Positions 10,778-25,800 of a stretch of DNA of 64,000 bases are shown here, piece by piece; the stretch's first letter is position 1, and each line of letters begins with the position of its first letter. The position numbers were made by a program, and so were the translations under genes. This stretch comes from Glandiceps talaboti. Lineage: Eukaryota > Hemichordata > Enteropneusta > Spengelidae. Under the pieces are notes generated by a model. The model made no database searches. It saw only the letters and a list, made by a program, of their open reading frames with translations, and had not been told where the DNA came from. The stretch is taken from NCBI RefSeq assembly GCF_964340395.1, contig NC_135551.1:4431463-4495462 (forward strand), given 5' to 3'.

Positions 10778-10834
10778 TTAATGTTCACATTCTTGGGTCT
10801 TCGTATACATCTTGGGTGTTGTTAAAATTCCATC
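10778..10834 (-). CDS. Terminal coding exon of the repeat-exon gene (18 codons plus TAA)
   Basis: Directly after an acceptor reading 'gattttttcactttag' on the minus strand there are 18 codons and a TAA (stop at 10780-10778). The peptide begins D-G and then keeps, in order, P, K-M, T, Q and E-H, in register with the 27-residue repeat (D1-G2, P6, K8-M9, T12, Q13, E17-H18). The intron to its right also aligns with the repeat intron, with an extra ~100 nt near 10917-11000. It is therefore a diverged copy of the array exon in which the reading frame closes. It supports frame 0 for the whole array, since the alternative frame reaches a stop here after three codons. No cysteine occurs in the consensus repeat, but this tail has one. 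The extent of the 3' UTR is unknown. Confidence 0.7.
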   Translation of the reverse strand, partial: DGILTTPKMYTKTQECEH

Positions 10835-13800
10835 CTAAAGTGAAAAAATCAAAAAATAGTATGACAACTGAAGTCTTCAATATAACAACATTCATTCAAA
10901 TTATAATATTTACTAATTTTGTAATACACTGTGGACGAGATAGCATAAAACAAAATGTCTAACATCTAATATTCCAGTAATGTTCATTATACCATGCCCG
11001 AACATAGTTACTCTCAAAGTTGTCCTTACTCATAATGACCTTTCAAAAATATTACTACCGATAATAAAATTATGCGAATCTCAAAAATATTATTTCATTC
11101 AGCTACAATCTACTTGTGACATAAGGTTGTCACTACTTGTCATGTGCTTAGTACTGACAAAAGACCCTTTAGATAACTTGTACTTTCTGTTGATGAAACA
11201 AAAAACATATTGGGCAACAAAACCTAATGACCATTTTCAGTAATTTTACAATTCCAAAATCTTCACTTACTTCTTCCACTTCTTGCTTGGCTGTCTGATG
11301 TTCATCTGCCATCTGTGTTCGTGCCATCTTGCTTGGCCTTGGAGTTCCATCCTGAAAGGAATGATTCAAACAATACAATATAAACTTATTGATGGAATGA
11401 AATAACATTTATTTAGATTCTAATAATTACTCTTAAAGTTGCCACTACTCACATTAACCTTTTTAAAAAGATATTACTACCGATAATAAAATTATGCTAA
11501 TCTCCAAAATATTACTTCATTCAGCTACAATCTACAAATGTACTTGTGACATAAGGTTGTCACTACCTGTCATGTGAGTAGTACAGAGAAAAGACCCTTT
11601 AGATAACTTGTACTTTCTGTTGATGAAAGAAAAAAATATTGGGCAACAAAACCTAATGACAATTTTCAGTAATTTTACAATTCCAAAATCTTCACTTACT
11701 TCTTCCACTTCTTGTTTGGTTGTCTGATGTTCATCTGCCATCTGTGTTCGTGCCATCTTGCTTGGCCTTGGAGTTCCATCCTGAAAGGAATGAATCAAAA
11801 AAAGTATAAACTTATCGATGGAATGAAATAACATTCATTTAGATACCAATAATTACTCTTAAAGTTGCCACTACTCACATTAACCTTTTTCAAAAGATAT
11901 TACTACCGATAATAAAATTATGCTAATCTCCAAAATATTTTTTCATTCAGCTACAATCTACTTGTGACATAAGGTTGTCACTACTTGTCATGTGCTTAGT
12001 ACTGACAACAGACCCTTTAGATAACTTGTACTTTCTATTGATGAAAGAAAAAACATATTGGCCAACATAACCTAATGACCATTTTCAGTAATTTTACAAT
12101 TCCAAAATCTTCACTTACTTCTTCCACTTCTTGACTGGCTGTCTGATGTTCATCTGCCATCTGTGTTCGTGCCATCTTGCTTGGCCTTGGGGTTCCATCC
12201 TGAAAGGAATGAATCAAATACAGTATAAACTTATTGATGGAATGAAATAACATTCATTTAGATTCTAATAATTACTCTTAATGTTGCCACTACACACATT
12301 AACCTTTTTCAAAAGATATTACTACCGATAATAAAATTATGCTAATCTCCAAAATATTATTTCATTCAGCTACAATCTACTTGTGACATAAGGTTGTCAC
12401 CACTTGTCATGTGCTTAGTACTGACAAAAGACCCTTTAGATAACTTGTACCTTCTATTGATGAAAGAAAAAACATATTGGCCAACAAAACCGAATGACCA
12501 TTTTCAGTAATTTTACAATTCCAAAATCTTCACTTACTTCTTCCAGTTCTTGCTTGGCTGTCTGATGTTCATCTGCCATATGTGTTCGTGCCATCTTGCT
12601 TGGCCTTGGGGTTCCATCCTGAAAGGAATGAATCAAACACAGTATAAACTTATTGTTTGAATGAAATAACATTCATTTAGATTCTAATAATTACTCTTAA
12701 TGTTGCCACTACTCACATTAACCTTTTTCAAAAGATATTACTACCGATAATAAAATTATGCTAATCTCCAAAATATTATTTCATTCAGCTACAATCTACT
12801 TGTGACATAAGGTTGTCACTACTTGTCATGTGCTTAGTACTGACAAAAGACCCTTTAGATAACTTGTACTTTCTATTGATGAAAGAAAAAACATATTGGC
12901 CACCAAACCTAATGACCATTTTCAGTAATTTTACAATTCCAAAATCTTCACTTACTTCTTCCACTTCTTGCTTGGCTGTCTGATGTTCATCTGCCATCTG
13001 TGTTCGTGCCATCTTGCTTGGCCTTGGGGTTCCATCCTGAAAGGAATGAATCAAATACAGTATAAACTTATTGATGGAATGAAATAACATTCATTTAGAT
13101 TCTAATAATTACTCTTAAAGTTGACACTACTCACATTAACCTTTTTCAAAAGATATTACTACCGATAATAAAATTATGCTAATCTCCAAAATATTATTTC
13201 ATTCAGCTACAATCTACTTGTGACATAAGGTTGTCACTACTTGTCATGTGCATAGTACTAATAAAAGACCCTTTAGATAACTTGTACTTTCTATTGATGA
13301 AAGAAAAAACATATTGGCCAACATAACCTAATGACCATTTTCAGTAATTTTACAATTCCAAAATCTTCACTTACTTCTTCCACTTCTTGCTTGGCTGTCT
13401 GATGTTCATCTGCCATCTGTGTTCGTGCCATCTTGCTTGGCCTTGGGGTTCCATCCTGAAAGGAGTGAATCAAATACAGTATAAACTTATTGATGGAATG
13501 AAATAACATTCATTTAGATTCTAATAATTACTCTTAAAGTTGACACTACTCACATTAACCTTTTTCAAAAGATATTACTACCGATAATAAAATTATGCTA
13601 ATCTCCAAAATATTATTTCATTCAGCTACAATCTACTTGTGACATAAGGTTGTCACCACTTGTCATGTGCTTAGTACTGACAAAAGACCCTTTAGATAAC
13701 TTGTACCTTCTATTGATGAAAGAAAAAACATATTGGCCAACATAACCTAATGACCATTTTCAGTAATTTTACAATTCCAAAATCTTCACTTACTTCTTCC

Positions 13801-16800
13801 ACTTCTTGACTGGCTGTCTGATGTTCATCTGCCATCTGTGTTCGTGCCATCTTGCTTGGCCTTGGGGTTCCATCCTGAAAGGAGTGAATCAAACACAGTA
13901 TAAACGTATTGATGGAATGAAATAACATTCATTTAGATTCTAATAATTACTCTTAAAGTTGACACTACTCACATTAACCTTTTTCAAAAGATATTACTAC
14001 CGATAATAAAATTATGCTAATCTCCAAAATATTATTTCATTCAGCTACAAACTACTTGTGACATAAGGTTGTCACCACTTGTCATGTGCTTAGTACTGAC
14101 AAAAGACCCTTTAGATAACTTGTACCTTCTATTGATGAAAGAAAAAACATATTGGCCAACAAAACCGAATGACCATTTTCAGTAATTTTACAATTCCAAA
14201 ATCTTCACTTACTTCTTCCACATCTTGACTGGCTGTCTGATGTTCATCTGCCATCTGTGTTCGTGCCATATTGCTTGGCCTTGGGGTTCCATCCTGAAAG
14301 GAGTGAATCAAATACAGTATAAAGTTATTGATGGAATGAAATAACATTCATTTAGATTCTAATAATTACTCTTAAAGTTGACACTACTCACATTAACCTT
14401 TTTCAAAAGATATTACTACCGATAATAAAATTATGCTAATCTCCAAAATAGTATTTCATTCAGCTACAATCTACTTGTGACATAAGGTTGTCACCACTTG
14501 TCATGTGCTTAGTACTGACAAAAGACCCTTTAGATAACTTGTACTTTCTATTGATGAAAGAAAAAACATATTGGCCAACATAACCTAATGACCATTTTCA
14601 GTAATTTTACAATTCCAAAAACTTCACTTACTTCTTCCACTTCTTGCTTGGCTGTCTGATGTTCATCTGCCATCTGTGTTCGTGCCATCTTGCTTGGCCT
14701 TGGGGTTCCATCCTGAAAGGAGTGAATCAAATACAGTATAAACTTATTGATGGAATGAAATAACATTCATTTAGATTCTAATAATTACTCTTAAAGTTGA
14801 CACTACTCACATTAACCTTTTTCAAAAGATATTACTACCGATAATAAAATTATGCTAATCTCCAAAATATTATTTCATTCAGCTACAATCTACTTCTGAC
14901 ATAAGGTTGTCACCACTTGTCATGTGCTTAGTACTGACAAAAGACCCTTTAGATAACTTGTACCTTCTATTGATGAAAGAAAAAACATATTGGCCAACAT
15001 AACCTAATGACCATTTTCAGTAATTTTACAATTCCAAAATCTTCACTTACTTCTTCCACTTCTTGACTGGCTGTCTGATGTTCATCTGCCATCTGTGTTC
15101 GTGCCATCTTGCTTGGCCTTGGGGTTCCATCCTGAAAGGAATGAATCAAATACAGTATAAACGTATTGATGGAATGAAATAACATTCATTTAGATTCTAA
15201 TAATTACTCTTAATGTTGCCACTACACACATTAACCTTTTTCAAAAGATATTACTACCGATAATAAAATTATGCTAATCTCCAAAATATTATTTCATTCA
15301 GCTACAATCTACTTGTGACATAAGGTTGTCACCACTTGTCATGTGCTTAGTACTGACAAAAGACCCTTTAGATAACTTGTACTTTCTATTGATGAAAGAA
15401 AAAACATATTGGCCAACAAAACCAAATGACCATTTTCAGTAATTTTACAATTCCAAAATCTTCACTTACTTCTTCCACTTCTTGCTTGGCTGTCTGATGT
15501 TCATCTGCCATCTGTGTTCGTGCCATCTTGCTTGGCCTTGGGGTTCCATCCTGAAAGGAATGAATCAAACACAGTATAAACTTATTGATTGAATGAAATA
15601 ACATTCATTTAGATTCTAATAATTACTCTTAAAGTTGACACTACTCACATTAACCTTTTTCAAAAGATATTACTACCGATAATAAAATTATGCTAATCTC
15701 CAAAATATTATTTCATTCAGCTACAATCTACTTGTGACATAAGGTTGTCACCACTTGTCATGTGCTTAGTACTGACAAAAGACCCTTTAGATAACTTGTA
15801 CCTTCTATTGATGAAAGAAAAAACATATTGGCCAACAAAACCGAATGACCATTTTCAGTAATTTTACAATTCCAAAATCTTCACTTACTTCTTCCACTTC
15901 TTGCTTGGCTGTCTGATGTTCATCTGCCATCTGTGTTCGTGCCATCTTGCTTGGCCTTGGGGTTCCATCCTGAAAGGAATGAATCAAACACAGTATAAAC
16001 TTATTGTTTGAATGAAATAACATTCATTTAGATTCTAATAATTACTCTTAATGTTGCCACTACTCACATTAACCTTTTTCAAAAGATATTACTACCGATA
16101 ATAAAATTATGCTAATCTCAAAAATATTATTTCATTCAGCTACAATCTACTTGTGACATAAGGTTGTCACCACTTGTCATGTGCTTAGTACTGACAAAAG
16201 ACCCTTTAGATAACTTGTACTTTCTATTGATGAAAGAAAAAACATATTGGCCAACAAAACCAAATGACCATTTTCAGTAATTTTACAATTCCAAAATCTT
16301 CACTTACTTCTTCCACTTCTTGCTTGGCTGTCTGATGTTCATCTGCCATCTGTGTTCGTGGCATCTTGCTTGGCCTTGGGGTTCCATCCTGAAAGGAATG
16401 AATCAAATACAGTATAAACTTATTGATGGAATGAAATAACATTCATTTAGATTCTAATAATTACTCTTAAAGTTGACACTACTCACATTAACCTTTTTCA
16501 AAAGATATTACTACCGATAATAAAATTATGCTAATCTCCAAAATAGTATTTCATTCAGCTACAATCTACTTGTGACATAAGGTTGTCACCACTTGTCATG
16601 TGCTTAGTACTGACAAAAGACCCTTTAGATAACTTGTACCTTCTATTGATGAAAGAAAAAACATATTGGCCAACAAAACCGAATGACCATTTTCAGTAAT
16701 TTTGCAATTCCAAAATCTTCACTTACTTCTTCCACTTCTTGCTTGGCTGTCTGATGTTCATCTGCCATCTGTGTTCGTGCCATCTTGCTTGGCCTTGGGG

Positions 16801-19800
16801 TTCCATCCTGAAAGGAATGAATCAAACACAGTATAAACTTATTGATTGAATGAAATAACATTCATTTAGATACCAATAATTACTCTTAATGTTGCCACTA
16901 CTCACATTAACTTTTTTCAAAAGATATTACTACCGATAATAAAATTATGCTAATCTCCAAAATATTATTTCATTCAGCTACAATCTACTTGTGACATAAG
17001 GTTTTCACTACTTGTCATGTGCTTAGTACTGACAAAAGACCCTTTAGATAACTTGTACTTTCTATTGATGAAAGAAAAAACATATTGGCCACCAAACCTA
17101 ATGACCATTTTCAGTAATTTTACAATTCCAAAATCTTCACTTACTTCTTCCACTTCTTGCTTGGCTGTCTGATGTTCATCTGCCATCTGTGTTCGTGCCA
17201 TCTTGCTTGGCCTTGGTGTTCCATACTGAAAGGAGTGAATCAAATACAGTATAAACTTATTGATGGAATGAAATAACATTCATTTAGATTCTAATAATTA
17301 CTCTTAAAGTTGACACTACTCACATTAACCTTTTTCAAAAGATATTACTACCGATAATAAAATTATGCTAATCTCCAAAATATTATTTCATTCAGCTACA
17401 ATCTACTTGTGACATAAGGTTGTCACTACTTGTCATGTGCATAGTACTAATAAAAGACCCTTTAGATAACTTGTACTTTCTATTGATGAAAGAAAAAACA
17501 TATTGGCCAACATAACCTAATGACCATTTTCAGTAATTTTACAATTCCAAAATCTTCACTTACTTCTTCCACTTCTTGCTTGGCTGTCTGATGTTCATCT
17601 GCCATCTGTGTTCGTGGCATCTTGCTTGGCCTTGGGGTTCCATCCTGAAAGGAGTGAATCAAATACAGTATAAACTTATTGATGGAATGAAATAACATTC
17701 ATTTAGATTCTAATAATTACTCTTAAAGTTGACACTACTCACATTAACCTTTTTCAAAAGATATTACTACCGATAATAAAATTATGCTAATCTCCAAAAT
17801 ATTATTTCATTCAGCTACAATCTACTTGTGACATAAGGTTGTCACCACTTGTCATGTGCTTAGTACTGACAAAAGACCCTTTAGATAACTTGTACCTTCT
17901 ATTGATGAAAGAAAAAACATATTGGCCAACATAACCTAATGACCATTTTCAGTAATTTTACAATTCCAAAATCTTCACTTACTTCTTCCACTTCTTGACT
18001 GGCTGTCTGATGTTCATCTGCCATCTGTGTTCGTGCCATCTTGCTTGGCCTTGGGGTTCCATCCTGAAAGGAGTGAATCAAACACAGTATAAACGTATTG
18101 ATGGAATGAAATAACATTCATTTAGATTCTAATAATTACTCTTAAAGTTGACACTACTCACATTAACCTTTTTCAAAAGATATTACTACCGATAATAAAA
18201 TTATGCTAATCTCCAAAATATTATTTCATTCAGCTACAAACTACTTGTGACATAAGGTTGTCACCACTTGTCATGTGCTTAGTACTGACAAAAGACCCTT
18301 TAGATAACTTGTACCTTCTATTGATGAAAGAAAAAACATATTGGCCAACAAAACCGAATGACCATTTTCAGTAATTTTACAATTCCAAAATCTTCACTTA
18401 CTTCTTCCACATCTTGACTGGCTGTCTGATGTTCATCTGCCATCTGTGTTCGTGCCATATTGCTTGGCCTTGGGGTTCCATCCTGAAAGGAGTGAATCAA
18501 ATACAGTATAAAGTTATTGATGGAATGAAATAACATTCATTTAGATTCTAATAATTACTCTTAAAGTTGACACTACTCACATTAACCTTTTTCAAAAGAT
18601 ATTACTACCGATAATAAAATTATGCTAATCTCCAAAATAGTATTTCATTCAGCTACAATCTACTTGTGACATAAGGTTGTCACCACTTGTCATGTGCTTA
18701 GTACTGACAAAAGACCCTTTAGATAACTTGTACTTTCTATTGATGAAAGAAAAAACATATTGGCCAACATAACCTAATGACCATTTTCAGTAATTTTACA
18801 ATTCCAAAAACTTCACTTACTTCTTCCACTTCTTGCTTGGCTGTCTGATGTTCATCTGCCATCTGTGTTCGTGCCATCTTGCTTGGCCTTGGGGTTCCAT
18901 CCTGAAAGGAGTGAATCAAATACAGTATAAACTTATTGATGGAATGAAATAACATTCATTTAGATTCTAATAATTACTCTTAAAGTTGACACTACTCACA
19001 TTAACCTTTTTCAAAAGATATTACTACCGATAATAAAATTATGCTAATCTCCAAAATATTATTTCATTCAGCTACAATCTACTTCTGACATAAGGTTGTC
19101 ACCACTTGTCATGTGCTTAGTACTGACAAAAGACCCTTTAGATAACTTGTACCTTCTATTGATGAAAGAAAAAACATATTGGCCAACATAACCTAATGAC
19201 CATTTTCAGTAATTTTACAATTCCAAAATCTTCACTTACTTCTTCCACTTCTTGACTGGCTGTCTGATGTTCATCTGCCATCTGTGTTCGTGCCATCTTG
19301 CTTGGCCTTGGGGTTCCATCCTGAAAGGAATGAATCAAATACAGTATAAACGTATTGATGGAATGAAATAACATTCATTTAGATTCTAATAATTACTCTT
19401 AATGTTGCCACTACACACATTAACCTTTTTCAAAAGATATTACTACCGATAATAAAATTATGCTAATCTCCAAAATATTATTTCATTCAGCTACAATCTA
19501 CTTGTGACATAAGGTTGTCACTACTTGTCATGTGCATAGTACTAATAAAAGACCCTTTAGATAACTTGTACTTTCTATTGATGAAAGAAAAAACATATTG
19601 GCCAACATAACCTAATGACCATTTTCAGTAATTTTACAATTCCAAAATCTTCACTTACTTCTTCCACTTCTTGCTTGGCTGTCTGATGTTCATCTGCCAT
19701 CTGTGTTCGTGCCATCTTGCTTGGCCTTGGGGTTCCATCCTGAAAGGAATGAATCAAACACAGTATAAACTTATTGATTGAATGAAATAACATTCATTTA

Positions 19801-22800
19801 GATACCAATAATTACTCTTAATGTTGCCACTACTCACATTAACTTTTTTCAAAAGATATTACTACCGATAATAAAATTATGCTAATCTCCAAAATATTAT
19901 TTCATTCAGCTACAATCTACTTGTGACATAAGGTTTTCACTACTTGTCATGTGCTTAGTACTGACAAAAGACCCTTTAGATAACTTGTACTTTCTATTGA
20001 TGAAAGAAAAAACATATTGGCCACCAAACCTAATGACCATTTTCAGTAATTTTACAATTCCAAAATCTTCACTTACTTCTTCCACTTCTTGCTTGGCTGT
20101 CTGATGTTCATCTGCCATCTGTGTTCGTGCCATCTTGCTTGGCCTTGGTGTTCCATACTGAAAGGAGTGAATCAAATACAGTATAAACTTATTGATGGAA
20201 TGAAATAACATTCATTTAGATTCTAATAATTACTCTTAAAGTTGACACTACTCACATTAACCTTTTTCAAAAGATATTACTACCGATAATAAAATTATGC
20301 TAATCTCCAAAATATTATTTCATTCAGCTACAATCTACTTGTGACATAAGGTTGTCACTACTTGTCATGTGCATAGTACTAATAAAAGACCCTTTAGATA
20401 ACTTGTACTTTCTATTGATGAAAGAAAAAACATATTGGCCAACATAACCTAATGACCATTTTCAGTAATTTTACAATTCCAAAATCTTCACTTACTTCTT
20501 CCACTTCTTGCTTGGCTGTCTGATGTTCATCTGCCATCTGTGTTCGTGGCATCTTGCTTGGCCTTGGGGTTCCATCCTGAAAGGAGTGAATCAAATACAG
20601 TATAAACTTATTGATGGAATGAAATAACATTCATTTAGATTCTAATAATTACTCTTAAAGTTGACACTACTCACATTAACCTTTTTCAAAAGATATTACT
20701 ACCGATAATAAAATTATGCTAATCTCCAAAATATTATTTCATTCAGCTACAATCTACTTGTGACATAAGGTTGTCACCACTTGTCATGTGCTTAGTACTG
20801 ACAAAAGACCCTTTAGATAACTTGTACCTTCTATTGATGAAAGAAAAAACATATTGGCCAACATAACCTAATGACCATTTTCAGTAATTTTACAATTCCA
20901 AAATCTTCACTTACTTCTTCCACTTCTTGACTGGCTGTCTGATGTTCATCTGCCATCTGTGTTCGTGCCATCTTGCTTGGCCTTGGGGTTCCATCCTGAA
21001 AGGAGTGAATCAAACACAGTATAAACGTATTGATGGAATGAAATAACATTCATTTAGATTCTAATAATTACTCTTAAAGTTGACACTACTCACATTAACC
21101 TTTTTCAAAAGATATTACTACCGATAATAAAATTATGCTAATCTCCAAAATATTATTTCATTCAGCTACAAACTACTTGTGACATAAGGTTGTCACCACT
21201 TGTCATGTGCTTAGTACTGACAAAAGACCCTTTAGATAACTTGTACCTTCTATTGATGAAAGAAAAAACATATTGGCCAACAAAACCGAATGACCATTTT
21301 CAGTAATTTTACAATTCCAAAATCTTCACTTACTTCTTCCACATCTTGACTGGCTGTCTGATGTTCATCTGCCATCTGTGTTCGTGCCATATTGCTTGGC
21401 CTTGGGGTTCCATCCTGAAAGGAGTGAATCAAATACAGTATAAAGTTATTGATGGAATGAAATAACATTCATTTAGATTCTAATAATTACTCTTAAAGTT
21501 GACACTACTCACATTAACCTTTTTCAAAAGATATTACTACCGATAATAAAATTATGCTAATCTCCAAAATAGTATTTCATTCAGCTACAATCTACTTGTG
21601 ACATAAGGTTGTCACCACTTGTCATGTGCTTAGTACTGACAAAAGACCCTTTAGATAACTTGTACTTTCTATTGATGAAAGAAAAAACATATTGGCCAAC
21701 ATAACCTAATGACCATTTTCAGTAATTTTACAATTCCAAAAACTTCACTTACTTCTTCCACTTCTTGCTTGGCTGTCTGATGTTCATCTGCCATCTGTGT
21801 TCGTGCCATCTTGCTTGGCCTTGGGGTTCCATCCTGAAAGGAGTGAATCAAATACAGTATAAACTTATTGATGGAATGAAATAACATTCATTTAGATTCT
21901 AATAATTACTCTTAAAGTTGACACTACTCACATTAACCTTTTTCAAAAGATATTACTACCGATAATAAAATTATGCTAATCTCCAAAATATTATTTCATT
22001 CAGCTACAATCTACTTCTGACATAAGGTTGTCACCACTTGTCATGTGCTTAGTACTGACAAAAGACCCTTTAGATAACTTGTACCTTCTATTGATGAAAG
22101 AAAAAACATATTGGCCAACATAACCTAATGACCATTTTCAGTAATTTTACAATTCCAAAATCTTCACTTACTTCTTCCACTTCTTGACTGGCTGTCTGAT
22201 GTTCATCTGCCATCTGTGTTCGTGCCATCTTGCTTGGCCTTGGGGTTCCATCCTGAAAGGAATGAATCAAATACAGTATAAACGTATTGATGGAATGAAA
22301 TAACATTCATTTAGATTCTAATAATTACTCTTAATGTTGCCACTACACACATTAACCTTTTTCAAAAGATATTACTACCGATAATAAAATTATGCTAATC
22401 TCCAAAATATTATTTCATTCAGCTACAATCTACTTGTGACATAAGGTTGTCACCACTTGTCATGTGCTTAGTACTGACAAAAGACCCTTTAGATAACTTG
22501 TACTTTCTATTGATGAAAGAAAAAACATATTGGCCAACAAAACCAAATGACCATTTTCAGTAATTTTACAATTCCAAAATCTTCACTTACTTCTTCCACT
22601 TCTTGCTTGGCTGTCTGATGTTCATCTGCCATCTGTGTTCGTGCCATCTTGCTTGGCCTTGGGGTTCCATCCTGAAAGGAATGAATCAAACACAGTATAA
22701 ACTTATTGATTGAATGAAATAACATTCATTTAGATTCTAATAATTACTCTTAAAGTTGACACTACTCACATTAACCTTTTTCAAAAGATATTACTACCGA

Positions 22801-25800
22801 TAATAAAATTATGCTAATCTCCAAAATATTATTTCATTCAGCTACAATCTACTTGTGACATAAGGTTGTCACCACTTGTCATGTGCTTAGTACTGACAAA
22901 AGACCCTTTAGATAACTTGTACCTTCTATTGATGAAAGAAAAAACATATTGGCCAACAAAACCGAATGACCATTTTCAGTAATTTTACAATTCCAAAATC
23001 TTCACTTACTTCTTCCACTTCTTGCTTGGCTGTCTGATGTTCATCTGCCATCTGTGTTCGTGCCATCTTGCTTGGCCTTGGGGTTCCATCCTGAAAGGAA
23101 TGAATCAAACACAGTATAAACTTATTGTTTGAATGAAATAACATTCATTTAGATTCTAATAATTACTCTTAATGTTGCCACTACTCACATTAACCTTTTT
23201 CAAAAGATATTACTACCGATAATAAAATTATGCTAATCTCCAAAATATTATTTCATTCAGCTACAATCTACTTGTGACATAAGGTTGTCACTACTTGTCA
23301 TGTGCTTAGTACTAACAAAAGACCCTTTAGATAACTTGTACTTTCTATTGATGAAAGAAAAAACATATTGGCCAACAAAACCGAATGACCATTTTCAGTA
23401 ATTTTACAATTCCAAAATCTTCACTTACTTCATCCACTTCTTGCTTGGCTGTCTGATGTTCATCTGCCATCTGTGTTCGTGCCATCTTGCTTGGCCTTGG
23501 GGTTCCATCCTGAAAGGAATGAATCAAACACAGTATAAACTTATTGTTTGAATGAAATAACATTCATTTAGATTCTAATAATTACTCTTAATGTTGCCAC
23601 TACTCACATTAACCTTTTTCAAAAGATATTACTACCGATAATAAAATTATGCTAATCTCCAAAATATTATTTCATTCAGCTACAATCTACTTGTGACATA
23701 AGGTTGTCACCACTTGTCATGTGCTTAGTACTAACAAAAGACCCTTTAGATAACGTGTACTTCCTATTGATGAAAGAAAAAACATATTGGCCAAAATAAC
23801 CTAATGACCATTTTCAGTAATTTTACAATTCCAAAATCTTCACTTACTTCTTCCACTTCTTGACTGGCTGTCTGATGTTCATCTGCCATCTGTTTTCGTG
23901 CCATCTTGCTTGGCCTTGGGGTTCCATCCTGAAAGGAGTGAATCAAACACAGTATAAACTTATTGATGGAATGAAATAACATTCATTTAGATTCTAATAA
24001 TTACTCTTAATGTTGCCACTACTCACATTAACCTTTTTCAAAAGATATTACTACCGATAATAAAATTATGCTAATCTCCAAAATATTATTTCATTCAGCT
24101 ACAATCTACTTGTGACATAAGGTTGTCACCACTTGTCATGTGCTTAGTACTAACAAAAGACCCTTTAGATAACGTGTACTTCCTATTGATGAAAGAAAAA
24201 ACATATTGGCCACCAAACCTAATGACCATTTTCAGTAATTTTACAATTCCAAAATCTTCACTTACTTCTTCCACTTCTTGACTGGCTGTCTGATGTTCAT
24301 CTGCCATCTGTTTTCGTGCCATCTTGCTTGGCCTTGGGGTTCCATCCTGAAAGGAATGAATCAAATACAGTATAAACTTATTGATGGAATGAAATAACAT
24401 TCATTTAGATTCTAATAATTACTCTTAAAGTTGACACTACTCACATTAACCTTTTTCAAAAGATATTACTACCGATAATAAAATTATGCTAATCTCCAAA
24501 ATAGTATTTCATTCAGCTACAATCTACTTGTGACATAAGGTTGTCACCACTTGTCATGTGCTTAGTACTGAGAAAAGACCATTTAGATAACTTGTACCTT
24601 CTATTGATGAAAGAAAAAACATATTGGCCAACAAAACCGAATGACCATTTTCAGTAATTTTACAATTCCAAAATCTTCACTTACTTCTTCCACTTCTTGC
24701 TTGGCTGTCTGATGTTCATCTGCCATCTGTGTTCGTGCCATCTTGCTTGGCCTTGGGGTTCCATCCTGAAAGGAATGAATCAAACACAGTATAAACTTAT
24801 TGTTTGAATGAAATAACATTCATTTAGATTCTAATAATTACTCTTAATGTTGCCACTACTCACATTAACCTTTTTCAAAAGATATTACTACCGATAATAA
24901 AATTATGCTAATCTCCAAAATATTATTTCATTCAGCTACAATCTACTTGTGACATAAGGTTGTCACCACTTGTCATGTGCTTAGTACTAACAAAAGACCC
25001 TTTAGATAACGTGTACTTCCTATTGATGAAAGAAAAAACATATTGGCCAAAATAACCTAAGGACCATTTTCAGTAATTTTACAATTCCAAAATCTTCACT
25101 TACTTCTTCCACTTCTTGCTTGGCTGTCTGATGTTCATCTGCCATCTGTTTTCGTGCCATCTTGCTTGGCCTTGGGGTTCCATCCTGAAAGGAGTGAATC
25201 AAATACAGTATAAACTTATTGATGGAATGAAATAACATTCATTTAGATTCTAATAATTACTCTTAAAGTTGACACTACTCACATTAACCTTTTTCAAAAG
25301 ATATTACTACCGATAATAAAATTATGCTAATCTCCAAAATAGTATTTCATTCAGCTACAATCTACTTGTGACATAAGGTTGTCACCACTTGTCATGTGCT
25401 TAGTACTGAGAAAAGACCATTTAGATAACTTGTACCTTCTATTGATGAAAGAAAAAACATATTGGCCAACAAAACCGAATGACCATTTTCAGTAATTTTA
25501 CAATTCCAAAATCTTCACTTACTTCTTCCACTTCTTGCTTGGCTGTCTGATGTTCATCTGCCATCTGTGTTCGTGCCATCTTGCTTGGCCTTGGGGTTCC
25601 ATCCTGAAAGGAATGAATCAAACACAGTATAAACTTATTGTTTGAATGAAATAACATTCATTTAGATTCTAATAATTACTCTTAATGTTGCCACTACTCA
25701 CATTAACCTTTTTCAAAAGATATTACTACCGATAATAAAATTATGCTAATCTCCAAAATAGTATTTCATTCAGCTACAATCTACTTGTGACATAAGGTTG

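Noticed and set aside
12030-12140. Intronic box C/D snoRNA, because 'ttgatgaaag' resembles a C box
   Set aside because: It lies on the plus strand, opposite to the gene. No D box with a terminal stem sits at a suitable distance.
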